Source: UBA9676 sp036005525 (lineage in GTDB: Bacteria; Actinomycetota; Actinomycetes; Streptosporangiales; Streptosporangiaceae). From it: 64,000 nt of DNA. The stretch spans positions 37,030-101,029 of the forward strand of contig DASYQM010000450.1 in assembly GCA_036005525.1 (NCBI GenBank), written 5' to 3'. Under the pieces are notes generated by a model. It was not told where the DNA came from, did not search any database, and was given only the letters and a program-made list of their open reading frames with translations. This document shows positions 25,968-34,549 of this stretch, piece after piece. The position numbers and the translations under genes were made by a program. How positions within the stretch are numbered: position 1 is the first letter of the stretch; every line of letters starts with the position of its first letter.

Positions 25968-25975
25968 GTCTAGAC
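25968..25975. promoter_or_regulatory. GTCTAGAC operator, copy 2
   Basis: Second perfect copy, in ttttGTCTAGACCttta, 73 nt from the first (about seven helical turns, so both face the same side of the DNA). It lies about 72 nt upstream of the kinase start at 26048. The flank (T-GTCTAGACC-T) is the same as in copy 1, which supports recognition by one regulator controlling both directions. Confidence 0.7.
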
Positions 25976-26047
25976 CTTTAGCGCCGCACGATCTACGCTG
26001 CCTCTAGCAATCGGTGCAGCCCGGGGGTGAGCGGAAGAGGGGCGGCG

Positions 26048-27016
26048 ATGGGCAGCGAGCTCCGGGGCGCCCAGCAGGAGGGGGGCCTGCTGGGCGCCCC
26101 GGCTCCCATCGCAGCCGGTCTGTCCAGCGCGCTCGACCGCGTGCCCGGGCTCGCCGGCGCGCCGCGCACGGTCACCGAGCTGCCGGGTGGCCTGACCAAC
26201 CACAACTACAAGGTGACCACCGGTGCGGGCGCCTTCGTCGCGCGGGTGTGGTCCGGCGGGGGCGACTTCCTCGCCATCAACCGCGATCACGAGTACCACA
26301 ACTCCGTGGCCGCCGCGCAGGCGGGCGTCGGCGCCCCGGTCGTCGCCTACCACCCCGAGGACAATCTGCTGGTCCTGCGCTTCATCGAGGGGCGCACCTT
26401 CGGCAACTCCGACGTCCAGTTGCCCGCCAACATCCCCCGGATCGCCCAGGCATGCCGCCGGCTGCACGCCGGCCCGAGGTTCGCCGGCGACTTCGACATG
26501 TTCGTCATCCAGGGCCGGTACGCGGCGGTGACCGCCGAACTCGGCCTTCGCGTCCCGGCCGGCTACGACAGCCTGATGCCGCAGCTGGAGGCGGCCCGGC
26601 GGGCACTGGCCGTCCGCGCCGAACCGACCGTCCCCTGCAACAACGACCTGCTGGCGGCGAACTTCATCGACGACGGCCGGCGGATCTGGCTGATCGACTA
26701 CGAGTACGCGGGCAACAACGACGCCTGTTTCGAGCTCGGCAACATCTGGGGCGAGTGTCACCTGTCCGCGGACGCCCTGGCCGACCTGGTGACCGCCTAC
26801 TACGGGCGCACACTCCGGAACAAGATCGCCCGCGCCATGCTGCTCGGGATGGTGGGCAAGTACGGCTGGACGCTCTGGGGCGCGATCCAGGCCGCCACCA
26901 GCCCGATCGAATTCGACTTCTGGTCCTGGGCGATGGAGCGCTACGAGGGCGCCGTGGCCGGCCTGACCGGCCCGGACTTCCCCCGGCTGCTCGACGACGT
27001 GCAGCGCGACGACTAG
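26048..27016 (+). CDS. Choline/ethanolamine-kinase-like phosphotransferase (APH fold)
   Basis: A 322-residue kinase of the aminoglycoside phosphotransferase/choline kinase fold. The glycine-rich start is TELPGGLTNHNYKVTT, the ATP-binding lysine region appears as AFVARVW (Arg in the usual Lys place), the catalytic loop is PCNNDLLAANFIDD (the base Asp kept, an Asn where HxD-type kinases have His), and the metal-binding segment is WLIDYEYAGNNDACFELGN, which resembles LicA-type choline kinases. The ATG at 26048 follows gaagagg. The stop is 7 nt before the flavoenzyme start. It probably phosphorylates an amino alcohol, amino acid or sugar amine used by this operon; the exact substrate is unknown. 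Confidence 0.85.
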   Translation: MGSELRGAQQEGGLLGAPAPIAAGLSSALDRVPGLAGAPRTVTELPGGLTNHNYKVTTGAGAFVARVWSGGGDFLAINRDHEYHNSVAAAQAGVGAPVVAYHPEDNLLVLRFIEGRTFGNSDVQLPANIPRIAQACRRLHAGPRFAGDFDMFVIQGRYAAVTAELGLRVPAGYDSLMPQLEAARRALAVRAEPTVPCNNDLLAANFIDDGRRIWLIDYEYAGNNDACFELGNIWGECHLSADALADLVTAYYGRTLRNKIARAMLLGMVGKYGWTLWGAIQAATSPIEFDFWSWAMERYEGAVAGLTGPDFPRLLDDVQRDD

Positions 27017-27023
27017 GAGGCCG

Positions 27024-29549
27024 ATGCCAGCCCCGACGTCACCGCTGCCCTCCCGCGCCCGCGTCGTCATCATCGGCGGGGGCGTGATCGGCGCCAGCGT
27101 CGCCTACCACCTGACGGCGATGGGCTGCACCGACGTTCTGCTGCTGGAGCAGGGGCAGCTGTCGTGCGGGACCACCTGGCACGCGGCCGGCCTGGTCGGG
27201 CAGCTGCGCGCGTCGGAGAGCGGCACCCGGCTCGTGCAGTACTCCACCGAGCTGTACGCGCGGCTGGAGGCGGAGACCGGCCTGTCCGCCGGGTTCCGCC
27301 GGTGCGGCGGGATCATCGTCGCCCGCACCGGGGACCGCATGGTCCAGCTCCGCCGCACGGCAGCAGTGGCGGAGGCGTTCGGCCTGGACTGCGAGATCAT
27401 CGATCCGGCGCGTGCCCAGGAGCGGTACCCGATCATGGAGACGGGCGACCTGGTGGGTGCGATCTGGCTGCCGGATGACGGCAAGGCCAACCCGACGGAC
27501 CTGACCTACGCGCTGGCCAAGGGCGCACGTGCGGGCGGGGCGGTCATCCGGGAGCGGACCCGGGTGACGGGCATCCGCACCGCCGGTGGCGCGGTGACCG
27601 GTGTGACCACCGACCAGGGTGACATCGAGGCGGAGATCGTGGTCAACTGCGCCGGGCAGTGGGCCAAGCAGGTGGGCGCCTGGTGTGGGGTGACCGTGCC
27701 GCTGCATTCCTGCGAGCACTTCTACGTGGTGACCGAGCAGATCGAGGGGGTCCACCGCGATCTGCCGGTCCTGCGCGACCCGGACGGCTACACCTACTTC
27801 AAGGAGGAGGTGGGCGGGCTGGTCGTGGGCGGTTTCGAGCCGAACGCCAAGCCGTGGGTCGCGCCCGACGCGCTGCCCCACCCGTTCGAGTTCCAGCTGC
27901 TGGCCGAGGACTGGGACCACTTCTCGCTGCTCATGGACAACGCCGTGGCGCGGATCCCCGCGCTCGCCCACGCGGGCATCAAGAAGTTCTACAACGGGCC
28001 GGAGAGCTTCACCCCCGACAACCAGTTCATCCTCGGTGAGGCGCCGGAGTGCCGGAACTTCTTCGTCGGGGCCGGCTTCAACTCGGTGGGCATCGCCTCG
28101 GCTGGCGGGGCCGGCCGGGCGCTGGCGGAACAGATCCTCACCGGGGACCCCGGCCTGGACATGACCGGCACCGACATCCGGCGGTTCGCCGCCTTCAACG
28201 GCAACAACGCCTGGCTGCGCGACCGGGTGGGGGAGATCCTGGGCCTGCATTACGCGATCCCGTGGCCGAACCGGGAGCTGACCACGGCACGGCCGTTCCG
28301 CCGCTCGCCGGTGCACCACCTGCTGGCACAGGCCAGCGCCTGTTTCGGCAGCCGGATGGGCTGGGAACGGCCGAACTTCTTCGCGCTCCCGGGCGAGCCG
28401 CCGGTCATCGAGTACTCCTGGGGCGCGCAGAACTGGCTGCCCGCCTGCGCCGCCGAGCAGCGCGCCACCCGCACCGCGGTGGCGGTCTTCGATCAGACCT
28501 CGTTCTCCAAGTACCTGCTCACCGGGCCGGGCAGCGAGCAGGCGCTGCAGTGGCTGTGCACCGCGGACGTGGCCGTCGCGCCGGGCCGGACGGTCTACAC
28601 GGGGATGCTCAACGAGCGCGGCACCTACGAGTCGGACCTGACCGTCACCCGGCTGGCGGCCGACGAATACCTGCTGGTCAGCAGCGCCGCCACCACTGAG
28701 CGCGATCAAGACCACATCGCGAAACGGATTCCCCGGGGTGCTCACGCATCCCTGGTGGATGTGACGTCGGCGTACGCCGTCTTCGGCGTGATGGGGCCGA
28801 GGTCGCGGGACCTGCTGGGCTCGCTGTCGGGCGCGGATCTCACCGACGACCGATTCCCGTTCGGGACCAGCCGCGAGATCGATCTCGGGTACTACACGCT
28901 GCGGGCGACCCGGATCACCTATGTGGGCGAGCTCGGCTGGGAACTGTATGTCCCGGCCGAGTTCGCGGTCGGGGTCTACCAGGACCTGATCGCCGCCGGC
29001 GCAGAGTTCGGCCTGGTCCACGCCGGCTATTACGCCATCGAGTCGATGCGGCTGGAGAAGGGCTACCGGGCCTTCGGGCGGGAGCTGACCCCGGACTACA
29101 ACCCGGTCGAGGCGGGCCTGCTGTTCGCGTGCAAACTCGGCACCGACGTCAGCTTCCTGGGCCGCGAGGCGGTCGAGAAGGCGCGGGCGGAGGGCCCGCG
29201 GCGCAAGCTCGTTTCGCTGGTCCTGGACGAGCCGGCGGATGCGCCGGGCGCGTTGTGGGGCGGGGAGCTGGTGCTGCGCGACGGCGTGGCCGTGGGCCAG
29301 GTCATGTCCGGCGCCTGGGGGGAGGCCCTCGGCGCCTACGTCGGCCTCGCCTACGTCCGCCACCCCGACGGGGACGTGGTGACGCCCGCGTACCTGCGAT
29401 CCGGCTCCTACCAGGTCAACATCGGCGGCGACATCCGGCCCGCCACCGTCCACCTCCGCCCGCCCTATGACCCGGCGGGCACCCGCGTCCGCGGCACGCC
29501 GCCTAGCGGCGACACTGGCAAGAGCACGACTGGCGGAGCTCCGACATGA
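27024..29549 (+). CDS. FAD-dependent oxidoreductase fused to GcvT domain (dimethylglycine/sarcosine dehydrogenase-like)
   Basis: An 841-residue two-domain enzyme. Residues 1-400 are a DAO-type flavin domain with VVIIGGGVIGASVAYHLTAM and the family signature CGTTWHAAGLVGQLRASE; the His in TWHAAG is where relatives attach FAD. Residues 420-800 form a GcvT/aminomethyltransferase domain (EYSWGAQNWLP, FDQTSFSKYLLTGP, GELGWELYVP, GYYAIESMRLEKGYRAFGRE) that binds tetrahydrofolate. Such proteins oxidise N-methyl groups of dimethylglycine or sarcosine and hand the carbon to tetrahydrofolate. Strong aggagg before the ATG at 27024. It sits between the kinase and a serine dehydratase remnant, which fits a glycine-serine-pyruvate route for the product. 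The precise methylamine is not determined. Confidence 0.9.
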   Translation: MPAPTSPLPSRARVVIIGGGVIGASVAYHLTAMGCTDVLLLEQGQLSCGTTWHAAGLVGQLRASESGTRLVQYSTELYARLEAETGLSAGFRRCGGIIVARTGDRMVQLRRTAAVAEAFGLDCEIIDPARAQERYPIMETGDLVGAIWLPDDGKANPTDLTYALAKGARAGGAVIRERTRVTGIRTAGGAVTGVTTDQGDIEAEIVVNCAGQWAKQVGAWCGVTVPLHSCEHFYVVTEQIEGVHRDLPVLRDPDGYTYFKEEVGGLVVGGFEPNAKPWVAPDALPHPFEFQLLAEDWDHFSLLMDNAVARIPALAHAGIKKFYNGPESFTPDNQFILGEAPECRNFFVGAGFNSVGIASAGGAGRALAEQILTGDPGLDMTGTDIRRFAAFNGNNAWLRDRVGEILGLHYAIPWPNRELTTARPFRRSPVHHLLAQASACFGSRMGWERPNFFALPGEPPVIEYSWGAQNWLPACAAEQRATRTAVAVFDQTSFSKYLLTGPGSEQALQWLCTADVAVAPGRTVYTGMLNERGTYESDLTVTRLAADEYLLVSSAATTERDQDHIAKRIPRGAHASLVDVTSAYAVFGVMGPRSRDLLGSLSGADLTDDRFPFGTSREIDLGYYTLRATRITYVGELGWELYVPAEFAVGVYQDLIAAGAEFGLVHAGYYAIESMRLEKGYRAFGRELTPDYNPVEAGLLFACKLGTDVSFLGREAVEKARAEGPRRKLVSLVLDEPADAPGALWGGELVLRDGVAVGQVMSGAWGEALGAYVGLAYVRHPDGDVVTPAYLRSGSYQVNIGGDIRPATVHLRPPYDPAGTRVRGTPPSGDTGKSTTGGAPT

Positions 29550-29738
29550 CCATCAGCGCCCCTCGAGACGACCGGCGACGCCACCGACCCGCTGTACGGG
29601 ATGGAGTGGGTCACCCTCTACGCGCTCGCCGTCAACGAGGAGAACGCGGCCGGCGGCCGGGTGGTGACCGCGCCGACCAATGGCGCGGCCGGGATCATCC
29701 CGGCGGTGCTGCACTACTACACCAGGTTCGAGTGCTGA
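29546..29738 (+). pseudogene. Remnant of L-serine dehydratase (sdaA-like), internally deleted and truncated
   Basis: The ATG at 29546 overlaps the preceding stop (ATGA) and reads MTISAP, the usual opening of single-chain iron-sulfur serine dehydratases (MTISAFDLF...). A frame change follows, and from about 29562 the sequence reads DPLYGMEWVTLYALAVNEEN then AAGGRVVTAPTNGAAGIIPA and VLHYYTRFEC before a stop. This is a characteristic piece of the SdaA catalytic half. Some 250 residues between the two parts and the C-terminal 150 or more residues are missing. The gene once completed the operon (methylated glycine to glycine to serine to pyruvate) and is now dead. Confidence 0.8.
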
Positions 29739-29748
29739 GGGGGCCGGC

Positions 29749-30735
29749 ATGGCACCAACCGCGCTGCTCCGCATGATCGGTCAGCAGGGTGACGCCCTGG
29801 ACCGGATGGCCGGGCTCGACGTGGCCGGGCCGGCCGGGGTCCTGGCCGCGGCCGGGCGGATCGTCCTGGTGGGCACCGGCACCAGCCTGCACACGGCAGA
29901 GCTCGGCGCCATGATGCTCGACGCGGCGGGCCGGGATGCGCGCTGGTATCCGGCGGCCACTTGGGCGCGGTGGAGCACCGGCCCGCGGCCGGGGGACGCG
30001 CTGCTGGTCCTCAGCCATACCGGGGAGACCGCCTACGCGGCCCGCGCCCGTGCCGATGCGCTGGCGGCCGGCGTCCCGGTGGTGTCGGTCACCGGCATCG
30101 GGCGCGGCTGGCCGGAGGCGATCGAGACGGTGGCGCCGGACGAGTCGCACACCTACACCGTGAGCTACACGGCCACGCTGGCCGTGCTCGCGAGGCTTGC
30201 CCACGAGCTAGGCGCCGCAGACGGGTCAGGGGGACAGGTGGCACAGGCGGCGGCCGCCGTCCGGCGGGCGTGCGCCGATCCCGGTACCGAGGAGGTGGCG
30301 GTCCCCGCCCGCAGCCTGGCGATCGCGGGTTGCGGCCCGTGGGGGATCACCGCCAGGGAGGGCGCGCTGAAGATCCGGGAGGGGGCCCGGATGCTCGCCG
30401 AGGGCTTCGATACCGACCGGCTGCTGCACGGTGGCGCCGTCCCGCTGACGGCCGCGGACGGGCTGGTGCTGCTGGAACCGGCGGCGGACCCCGACGGGCT
30501 CACCGCCGCGCTCGGCTCCGCCGCGCAGGCGGAAGGGGTGCCCGTGTCCGTGCTGGCTGCCGCGGACGGCGACCATCTGCCCCCGCTGCTGGCGCAGATC
30601 CCGATGACGGTGCGGCTGCAATTGCTGGCAGAACGCCTTGCCGGCCTGCGCCGCCAGAACCCGGACGTCGCCATCGTCGGCGCGTGGGATGCGCCCGCGC
30701 TGTGGCAGATGGGTGCGCCCGGATCCGAAGCCTGA
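29749..30735 (+). CDS. SIS-domain sugar isomerase/deglycase-like protein (GlmS isomerase/FrlB type)
   Basis: A 328-residue protein with two SIS subdomains: AAGRIVLVGTGTSLHTAELG with LLVLSHTGETAYAARARADA in the first, and SLAIAGCGPWGITAREGALK with IREGARMLAEGFDTDRLLHG in the second. This matches the double-SIS architecture of the GlmS isomerase half and of FrlB/AgaS-like enzymes, which act on phosphorylated ketose amines. There is no glutaminase domain. The ATG at 29749 follows gaggggg, 10 nt after the serine dehydratase remnant. In an operon with an APC permease, HutC regulator and APH-fold kinase the pattern recalls fructose-amine (frl) catabolism, so a phospho-Amadori substrate is a reasonable guess. 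Confidence 0.87.
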   Translation: MAPTALLRMIGQQGDALDRMAGLDVAGPAGVLAAAGRIVLVGTGTSLHTAELGAMMLDAAGRDARWYPAATWARWSTGPRPGDALLVLSHTGETAYAARARADALAAGVPVVSVTGIGRGWPEAIETVAPDESHTYTVSYTATLAVLARLAHELGAADGSGGQVAQAAAAVRRACADPGTEEVAVPARSLAIAGCGPWGITAREGALKIREGARMLAEGFDTDRLLHGGAVPLTAADGLVLLEPAADPDGLTAALGSAAQAEGVPVSVLAAADGDHLPPLLAQIPMTVRLQLLAERLAGLRRQNPDVAIVGAWDAPALWQMGAPGSEA

Positions 30736-30826
30736 CGGGCCCCCGCCTTGCCCAAGGGCACCACCGCGCTGGCCGAGGTGCCCTAGCATCGACCAACTGG
30801 GCGGCGCAGCTTTCGGGAGCGATGCT

Positions 30827-32296
30827 GTGGCGAATTGTCGGCAGGGCCATCCCGTCTCCGCAGAGTCGGGAATCTGCGAGATCTGCGGAGACGACGTCCG
30901 GCCTCGCTGCAGCCAGGGACATCGCAGCGGTGCAGGCGCGCGGTTCTGCGAGACCTGCGGGGAACCGCTGCTGGCGGGCCAGGACCACACGGCCGGTGAG
31001 GACCCCGTCACACTCGTCCTTGACTATCGCAGTGGGCCCTTCACCGACTTCGTCGCCCAGGACGAGCCGAACCCGGCCGGCGCGGCGGCCACCGATCCGC
31101 AGAACCAGGCCGCGCGCCCGGGCTTGCCGGAGCCGTGGCGCGGCGCCCGCGCCGACGTGCTCGCCGGCCTGCCGCCCTACGGCCACGGGCCGGCGCCCGA
31201 GCCGGCGCCGGAGCGGCGCCGCCGCGGTCGCATGCTGACGATCGTGCTGGCCCTGGTCGTGCTTGCCGCGGGCGGCACGGCGGGCGCGATCGCGCTGCTC
31301 CGCCACCAGCCGACCGCGCCGCAGGCCGGCACGCCGTCAGCGCATGGCGGGCCCGCGCCGGCCAGCCAACCAGCTTCGGCCACGCCCACGGCGTCGCGCC
31401 GGCCGGGATTGCCGGTCCGCGCCTCCGGGTGGACCGCCCCGGTCCCCATCGACCGGGCGCCGGCGACCATCACCGGGCTCTCCTGCCCGCGGATCACGGT
31501 CTGCTACGCCGTGGACAGTGCCGGGAACGTCCTGTCGTCGACGTCGCGGTCCGCTGCCCGCCGGGGTGCCTGGCGGGTCGTCGCCAGCGACCCCGGCGGC
31601 GGCCTGGTCGCGATCTCCTGCCCGACGGCCCGCTTCTGCCTCGCGGTGGACGAGGCCGGCAACGCGATCACCCTCAGCCACGGCAGCTGGAGCGACCCGG
31701 TCTACGTGAACGCGCGGTTCGGCACCTTCACCGCCGTGTCCTGCCCGGTGGCCGCGTTCTGCATGGCCGTCGACAGCGGCGGCAACGCGTTCGCCTACGC
31801 CGCCGCGTCGAACGCGTGGCGGCCCTTCACCGTCGCCACCAGCGGCGCCGGGCTCACCGGCGTCTCCTGCACCGGCCCCGGCCGCTGCATAGCCGTGGAC
31901 GACGGCGGCGGCGCCTACACCTACAACGGCCGTTCCTGGAGCGCCGTTTTCCCGGTGGACGTGGGCCATGCCTTCACCGCCGTGTCGTGCGCGAGCCGGG
32001 CGTTCTGCGCCGCAACCGACGACGGCGGCAAGGGCGCGATCCTCATCGGCGGCACGTGGACCGTGTCGGCGATGGGCACGACCGCCGGCACGCTCGCCTG
32101 CCCGGCCGACGGGTTCTGCCTGGCGACCACCGGTTCGGGTGGCGCGGTGGCCTACCGCAACGGTGTGTGGTCAGGGGTGACGCGGATCGACGGGCGGCGG
32201 GCCATCGGCGCCCTGAGCTGTCCGGCCATGACTGCCTGCACCGCCGTGGACCGGCAGGACAACGTGCTGTACTACGCGCCTCCGCCGTCCGGCTGA
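30827..32296 (+). CDS. Membrane protein with N-terminal zinc ribbons and extracytoplasmic repeat (propeller-like) domain
   Basis: About 489 residues from a GTG at 30827. Residues 1-50 hold two CxxC-type ribbons (NCRQGHPVSAESGICEICGD and RCSQGHRSGAGARFCETCGE). A disordered acidic/proline stretch leads to one membrane helix (MLTIVLALVVLAAGGTAGAI) after RRRRGR, which puts the ribbons inside the cell. The outer part is a set of about seven repeats of 40 residues with the pattern ISCPTxRFCxAVDxxGNA, resembling a beta-propeller, each with a Cys pair. No enzymatic motif is visible. The topology suggests sensing outside coupled to an internal partner, perhaps a kinase-linked function. Start is uncertain: the frame is open to 30638 but upstream sequence looks non-coding. 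Confidence 0.75.
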   Translation: MANCRQGHPVSAESGICEICGDDVRPRCSQGHRSGAGARFCETCGEPLLAGQDHTAGEDPVTLVLDYRSGPFTDFVAQDEPNPAGAAATDPQNQAARPGLPEPWRGARADVLAGLPPYGHGPAPEPAPERRRRGRMLTIVLALVVLAAGGTAGAIALLRHQPTAPQAGTPSAHGGPAPASQPASATPTASRRPGLPVRASGWTAPVPIDRAPATITGLSCPRITVCYAVDSAGNVLSSTSRSAARRGAWRVVASDPGGGLVAISCPTARFCLAVDEAGNAITLSHGSWSDPVYVNARFGTFTAVSCPVAAFCMAVDSGGNAFAYAAASNAWRPFTVATSGAGLTGVSCTGPGRCIAVDDGGGAYTYNGRSWSAVFPVDVGHAFTAVSCASRAFCAATDDGGKGAILIGGTWTVSAMGTTAGTLACPADGFCLATTGSGGAVAYRNGVWSGVTRIDGRRAIGALSCPAMTACTAVDRQDNVLYYAPPPSG

Positions 32297-32371
32297 CCCC
32301 GGCTACCCCGCGTGCCACCATGGGCGTGTGACGCGGCGATCCGTCCCCGGGTTCCGGACTGAGCGAGGCGC

Positions 32372-32914
32372 ATGCGAAGGCATTCCATGATCCGGCTGGC
32401 GGCGGCGCAGCGTGCGGCGGCGCGGTGCGCGGCGGCCGCCGGGGTGATCCTGGGCTGTGCCGGGGTACTGGCAACCGGCTGCACCGGCGCAGGCCGGCCC
32501 GCCGCGGCGGGTTCAGCCACGCACTCTCCGCCGGCCGCGATCGCCGCCGGATACATGGCGATCGCCCGGCCGGCGAACCGCCGGCTGGAGACCGACCTCG
32601 AGGGCATCGAACATCGCGACCGCAACGATCTCGCCGCCGCCACGGCGGACCTGCGGGACGCCGCCGCCACGGAGCGCATGTTCGACCGGCAGCTCCTGGC
32701 CATACGGCTCCCCCCGGCTACCGAGGCGGTTGCCCGCCAGCTGGTGACCGCGAACGAGGCCCGGGCCCGGCTCACGGACCAGGCGGCCACCAGCAGGTCG
32801 CTGCGCCAGCTCCGGCGGTCCGAGCATCGGCTCGATGCGGCCAATAGGCCGGTGGAGGCCGCGGTCCGCGTGATCCGCAGCCAGCTGGGCCTGCCGCCGC
32901 CCGAGACAAGCTAG
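32372..32914 (+). CDS. Putative lipoprotein of unknown function
   Basis: A 180-residue protein with an Arg-rich start, a hydrophobic signal (CAAAAGVILGCAGVLATGC) and a lipobox LATGC that would lipidate the cysteine near residue 37. The remainder is helical and charged, rich in Arg/Ala (DLRDAAATERMFDRQLLAIR, LRQLRRSEHRLDAANRPVEA), with a coiled-coil look. I recognise no family. The coding ATG at 32372 lies 75 nt after the preceding stop on the same strand. Confidence 0.65.
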   Translation: MRRHSMIRLAAAQRAAARCAAAAGVILGCAGVLATGCTGAGRPAAAGSATHSPPAAIAAGYMAIARPANRRLETDLEGIEHRDRNDLAAATADLRDAAATERMFDRQLLAIRLPPATEAVARQLVTANEARARLTDQAATSRSLRQLRRSEHRLDAANRPVEAAVRVIRSQLGLPPPETS

Positions 32915-32960
32915 CGCGAGCCTCATGGTCCACGCCGGCGGCTGGGGAGATACTGGCCGG

Positions 32961-33518
32961 ATGAGCGAAGGGTTGGTGGTTCCGGCGCTGGCGGCCGGGC
33001 CGTTCAAGCTCCGGCCGTTCGTGATGGCCGACCTGCATGTCGTGCGCGAGGCGGCACAGGACCCGTACGTCCCGCTCATCACGACCGTGCCGGCGGCGTT
33101 CACCGAGACCGAGGGACGCCGGTTCATCGAGCGGCAGTGGGACCGCGCCCGGCGTGGCTCGGGCTACTCGTTCGCCATCACAGACGCCGCGACCGGCCGC
33201 GCGGTCGGCAATATCGGGCTGTGGCTTAGCGACATCGGCGCGGGGCGCGCCTCGGTGAGCTACTGGGTCGCCCCGTCAGCCCGGGGGCGCGGTGCCGCCG
33301 GTTACGCGCTCAAGACGCTCACTCTCTGGGCGCTGGGCGTCCTCGGCATCCCGCGCCTGGAACTGTACGTGGAGCCGCAGAACGAGGCATCCATCCGGAC
33401 CGCCGAGCGAGCCGGGTTCCGGCAGGAAGGCCTGCTGCGCAGCTGGCAGCAGGTCGGCGGGGAGCGCAAGGACATGCTCATGTACTCGCTGCTGCCGGGC
33501 GACCTGCCCGATGCCTAG
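32961..33518 (+). CDS. GNAT-family N-acetyltransferase, RimJ/RimL-like
   Basis: A protein of about 185 residues with the ribosomal-protein-acetyltransferase type of GNAT domain. It opens with FKLRPFVMADLHVVREAA, has the strand GNIGLWLSDIGAGRASVSYW, the acetyl-CoA loop VAPSARGRGAAGYALKTLTL, and LELYVEPQNEASIRTAERAGFRQEG, the classic C-terminal motif B. The chosen ATG at 32961 gives MSEGLVVPALAAGPFKLRPF; the frame is open to 32925. Likely acetylates the N-terminus of a protein or an amine; substrate unknown. It converges on the MDR oxidoreductase with 14 nt between. Confidence 0.88.
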   Translation: MSEGLVVPALAAGPFKLRPFVMADLHVVREAAQDPYVPLITTVPAAFTETEGRRFIERQWDRARRGSGYSFAITDAATGRAVGNIGLWLSDIGAGRASVSYWVAPSARGRGAAGYALKTLTLWALGVLGIPRLELYVEPQNEASIRTAERAGFRQEGLLRSWQQVGGERKDMLMYSLLPGDLPDA

Positions 33519-33532
33519 CGCCTTTTCCCGCA

Positions 33533-34549
33533 TCAGGGGATCAGGACGGCGCGGCGGTGGGGGGCCTGGCCGCAGCGCGACCAGCCCTCTGCGGCGTGGT
33601 CGAGCGGCAGGGTCTCCCGGTCGGCTGTGAGCCGCCCGGCCGCGGCGTGGGTGAGGATCTCTCCCAGCGCGGCGGCCTTCTGCTCCCCGGTGAGCATGTT
33701 GTTGGTGTAACCGAGGACGGACAGCATGCTGCCGCGCAGCGTTGCCGAGCCGAGGCTGGCCTGGGCGCCGGCGGAGGAGCCGAGGTTGACCAGCCGGCCG
33801 CGCGGCGACAGCACCCGCATGGCCGCCTCGGCCGGGCGTCCCCAGACCGGGTCAAGCACCAGGTCGGCGCGGTCGCCGGCGGCCTCCGCCAGACGGGCCG
33901 CGATCATGCCGGTGTCATCGCCGGACAGGTCGGCGACGGCGTCGGCACCGAGTTCGGTGGCGCGGTTGCGGCCGTACGGGTCCCGGCATGCGGCCACCAC
34001 CCATCCCGCCCCGAGCAGGCGGGCGGCCTGCACCGCTACCTGGCCGACGTTGCCGCTGGCGCCGAGCACGATCACGTGCTCGCCGGGCTGCAGGCCGCCC
34101 TGCCAGGTGAGCGCCATCCAGGCCGCGATGGCGGAGAGCCCGAGCGCGGCGGCGAGATCGTCGCTGACGTCGTCGCGCAGCGGCAGGATCGCCGACCCGG
34201 GGACCGCGCACAACTGCGCCATCGAGCCGTCGCCCGGCCGCATGCCCGCGCTGCTGCTGAACCAGACCCGCTGCCCGGCCGGGATGTCATCCGCCTCGAC
34301 GACGATCCCGACCCCCTGCGTGCCGGGCACGTACGGCAGGGCTGGTGCGCCGAAGTACGACGTCCCCGAGGCGCAGAGCAGGTCGAGCGGGTTGACCGGT
34401 GCCGCCGTGATCCGGATCAGCGCCTCGCCGGGCCGCCGGCGCGGCGATGGATGCGGCCCCACCTCCGGGGGCTCGCCGTGGCGGCGGAGGACCGCCGCCA
34501 GCATGGCCGGCGGGTCGCCTCCGCCGTGATCGGCCGCCTGCCCGGTCAT
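33533..34549 (-). CDS. MDR-type zinc-independent oxidoreductase (quinone reductase-like)
   Basis: A 338-residue medium-chain reductase: GroES-like half with ITAAPVNPLDLLCASGTSYF and YVPGTQGVGIVVE, then Rossmann half with HVIVLGASGNVGQVAVQAAR. No zinc-binding cysteines. The ATG at 34549 overlaps the amidohydrolase stop (ATGA), so the two are translationally coupled and probably act in one pathway. This operon is divergent from the IclR regulator and the ring-cleavage genes and shares the promoter palindrome at 36115. It may reduce an enone or quinone intermediate of that catabolic route. The frame is open much further upstream, but that is antisense of other genes. Confidence 0.88.
   Translation of the reverse strand: MTGQAADHGGGDPPAMLAAVLRRHGEPPEVGPHPSPRRRPGEALIRITAAPVNPLDLLCASGTSYFGAPALPYVPGTQGVGIVVEADDIPAGQRVWFSSSAGMRPGDGSMAQLCAVPGSAILPLRDDVSDDLAAALGLSAIAAWMALTWQGGLQPGEHVIVLGASGNVGQVAVQAARLLGAGWVVAACRDPYGRNRATELGADAVADLSGDDTGMIAARLAEAAGDRADLVLDPVWGRPAEAAMRVLSPRGRLVNLGSSAGAQASLGSATLRGSMLSVLGYTNNMLTGEQKAAALGEILTHAAAGRLTADRETLPLDHAAEGWSRCGQAPHRRAVLIP

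Noticed and set aside
25801..26047. Glycine riboswitch before the amine operon
   Set aside because: No tandem glycine aptamer consensus; only the hairpin at 25815 and the two operators are seen.
27039..29453. 804-codon leftward frame opposite the FAD-GcvT gene
   Set aside because: Antisense shadow of a gene with complete family motifs.
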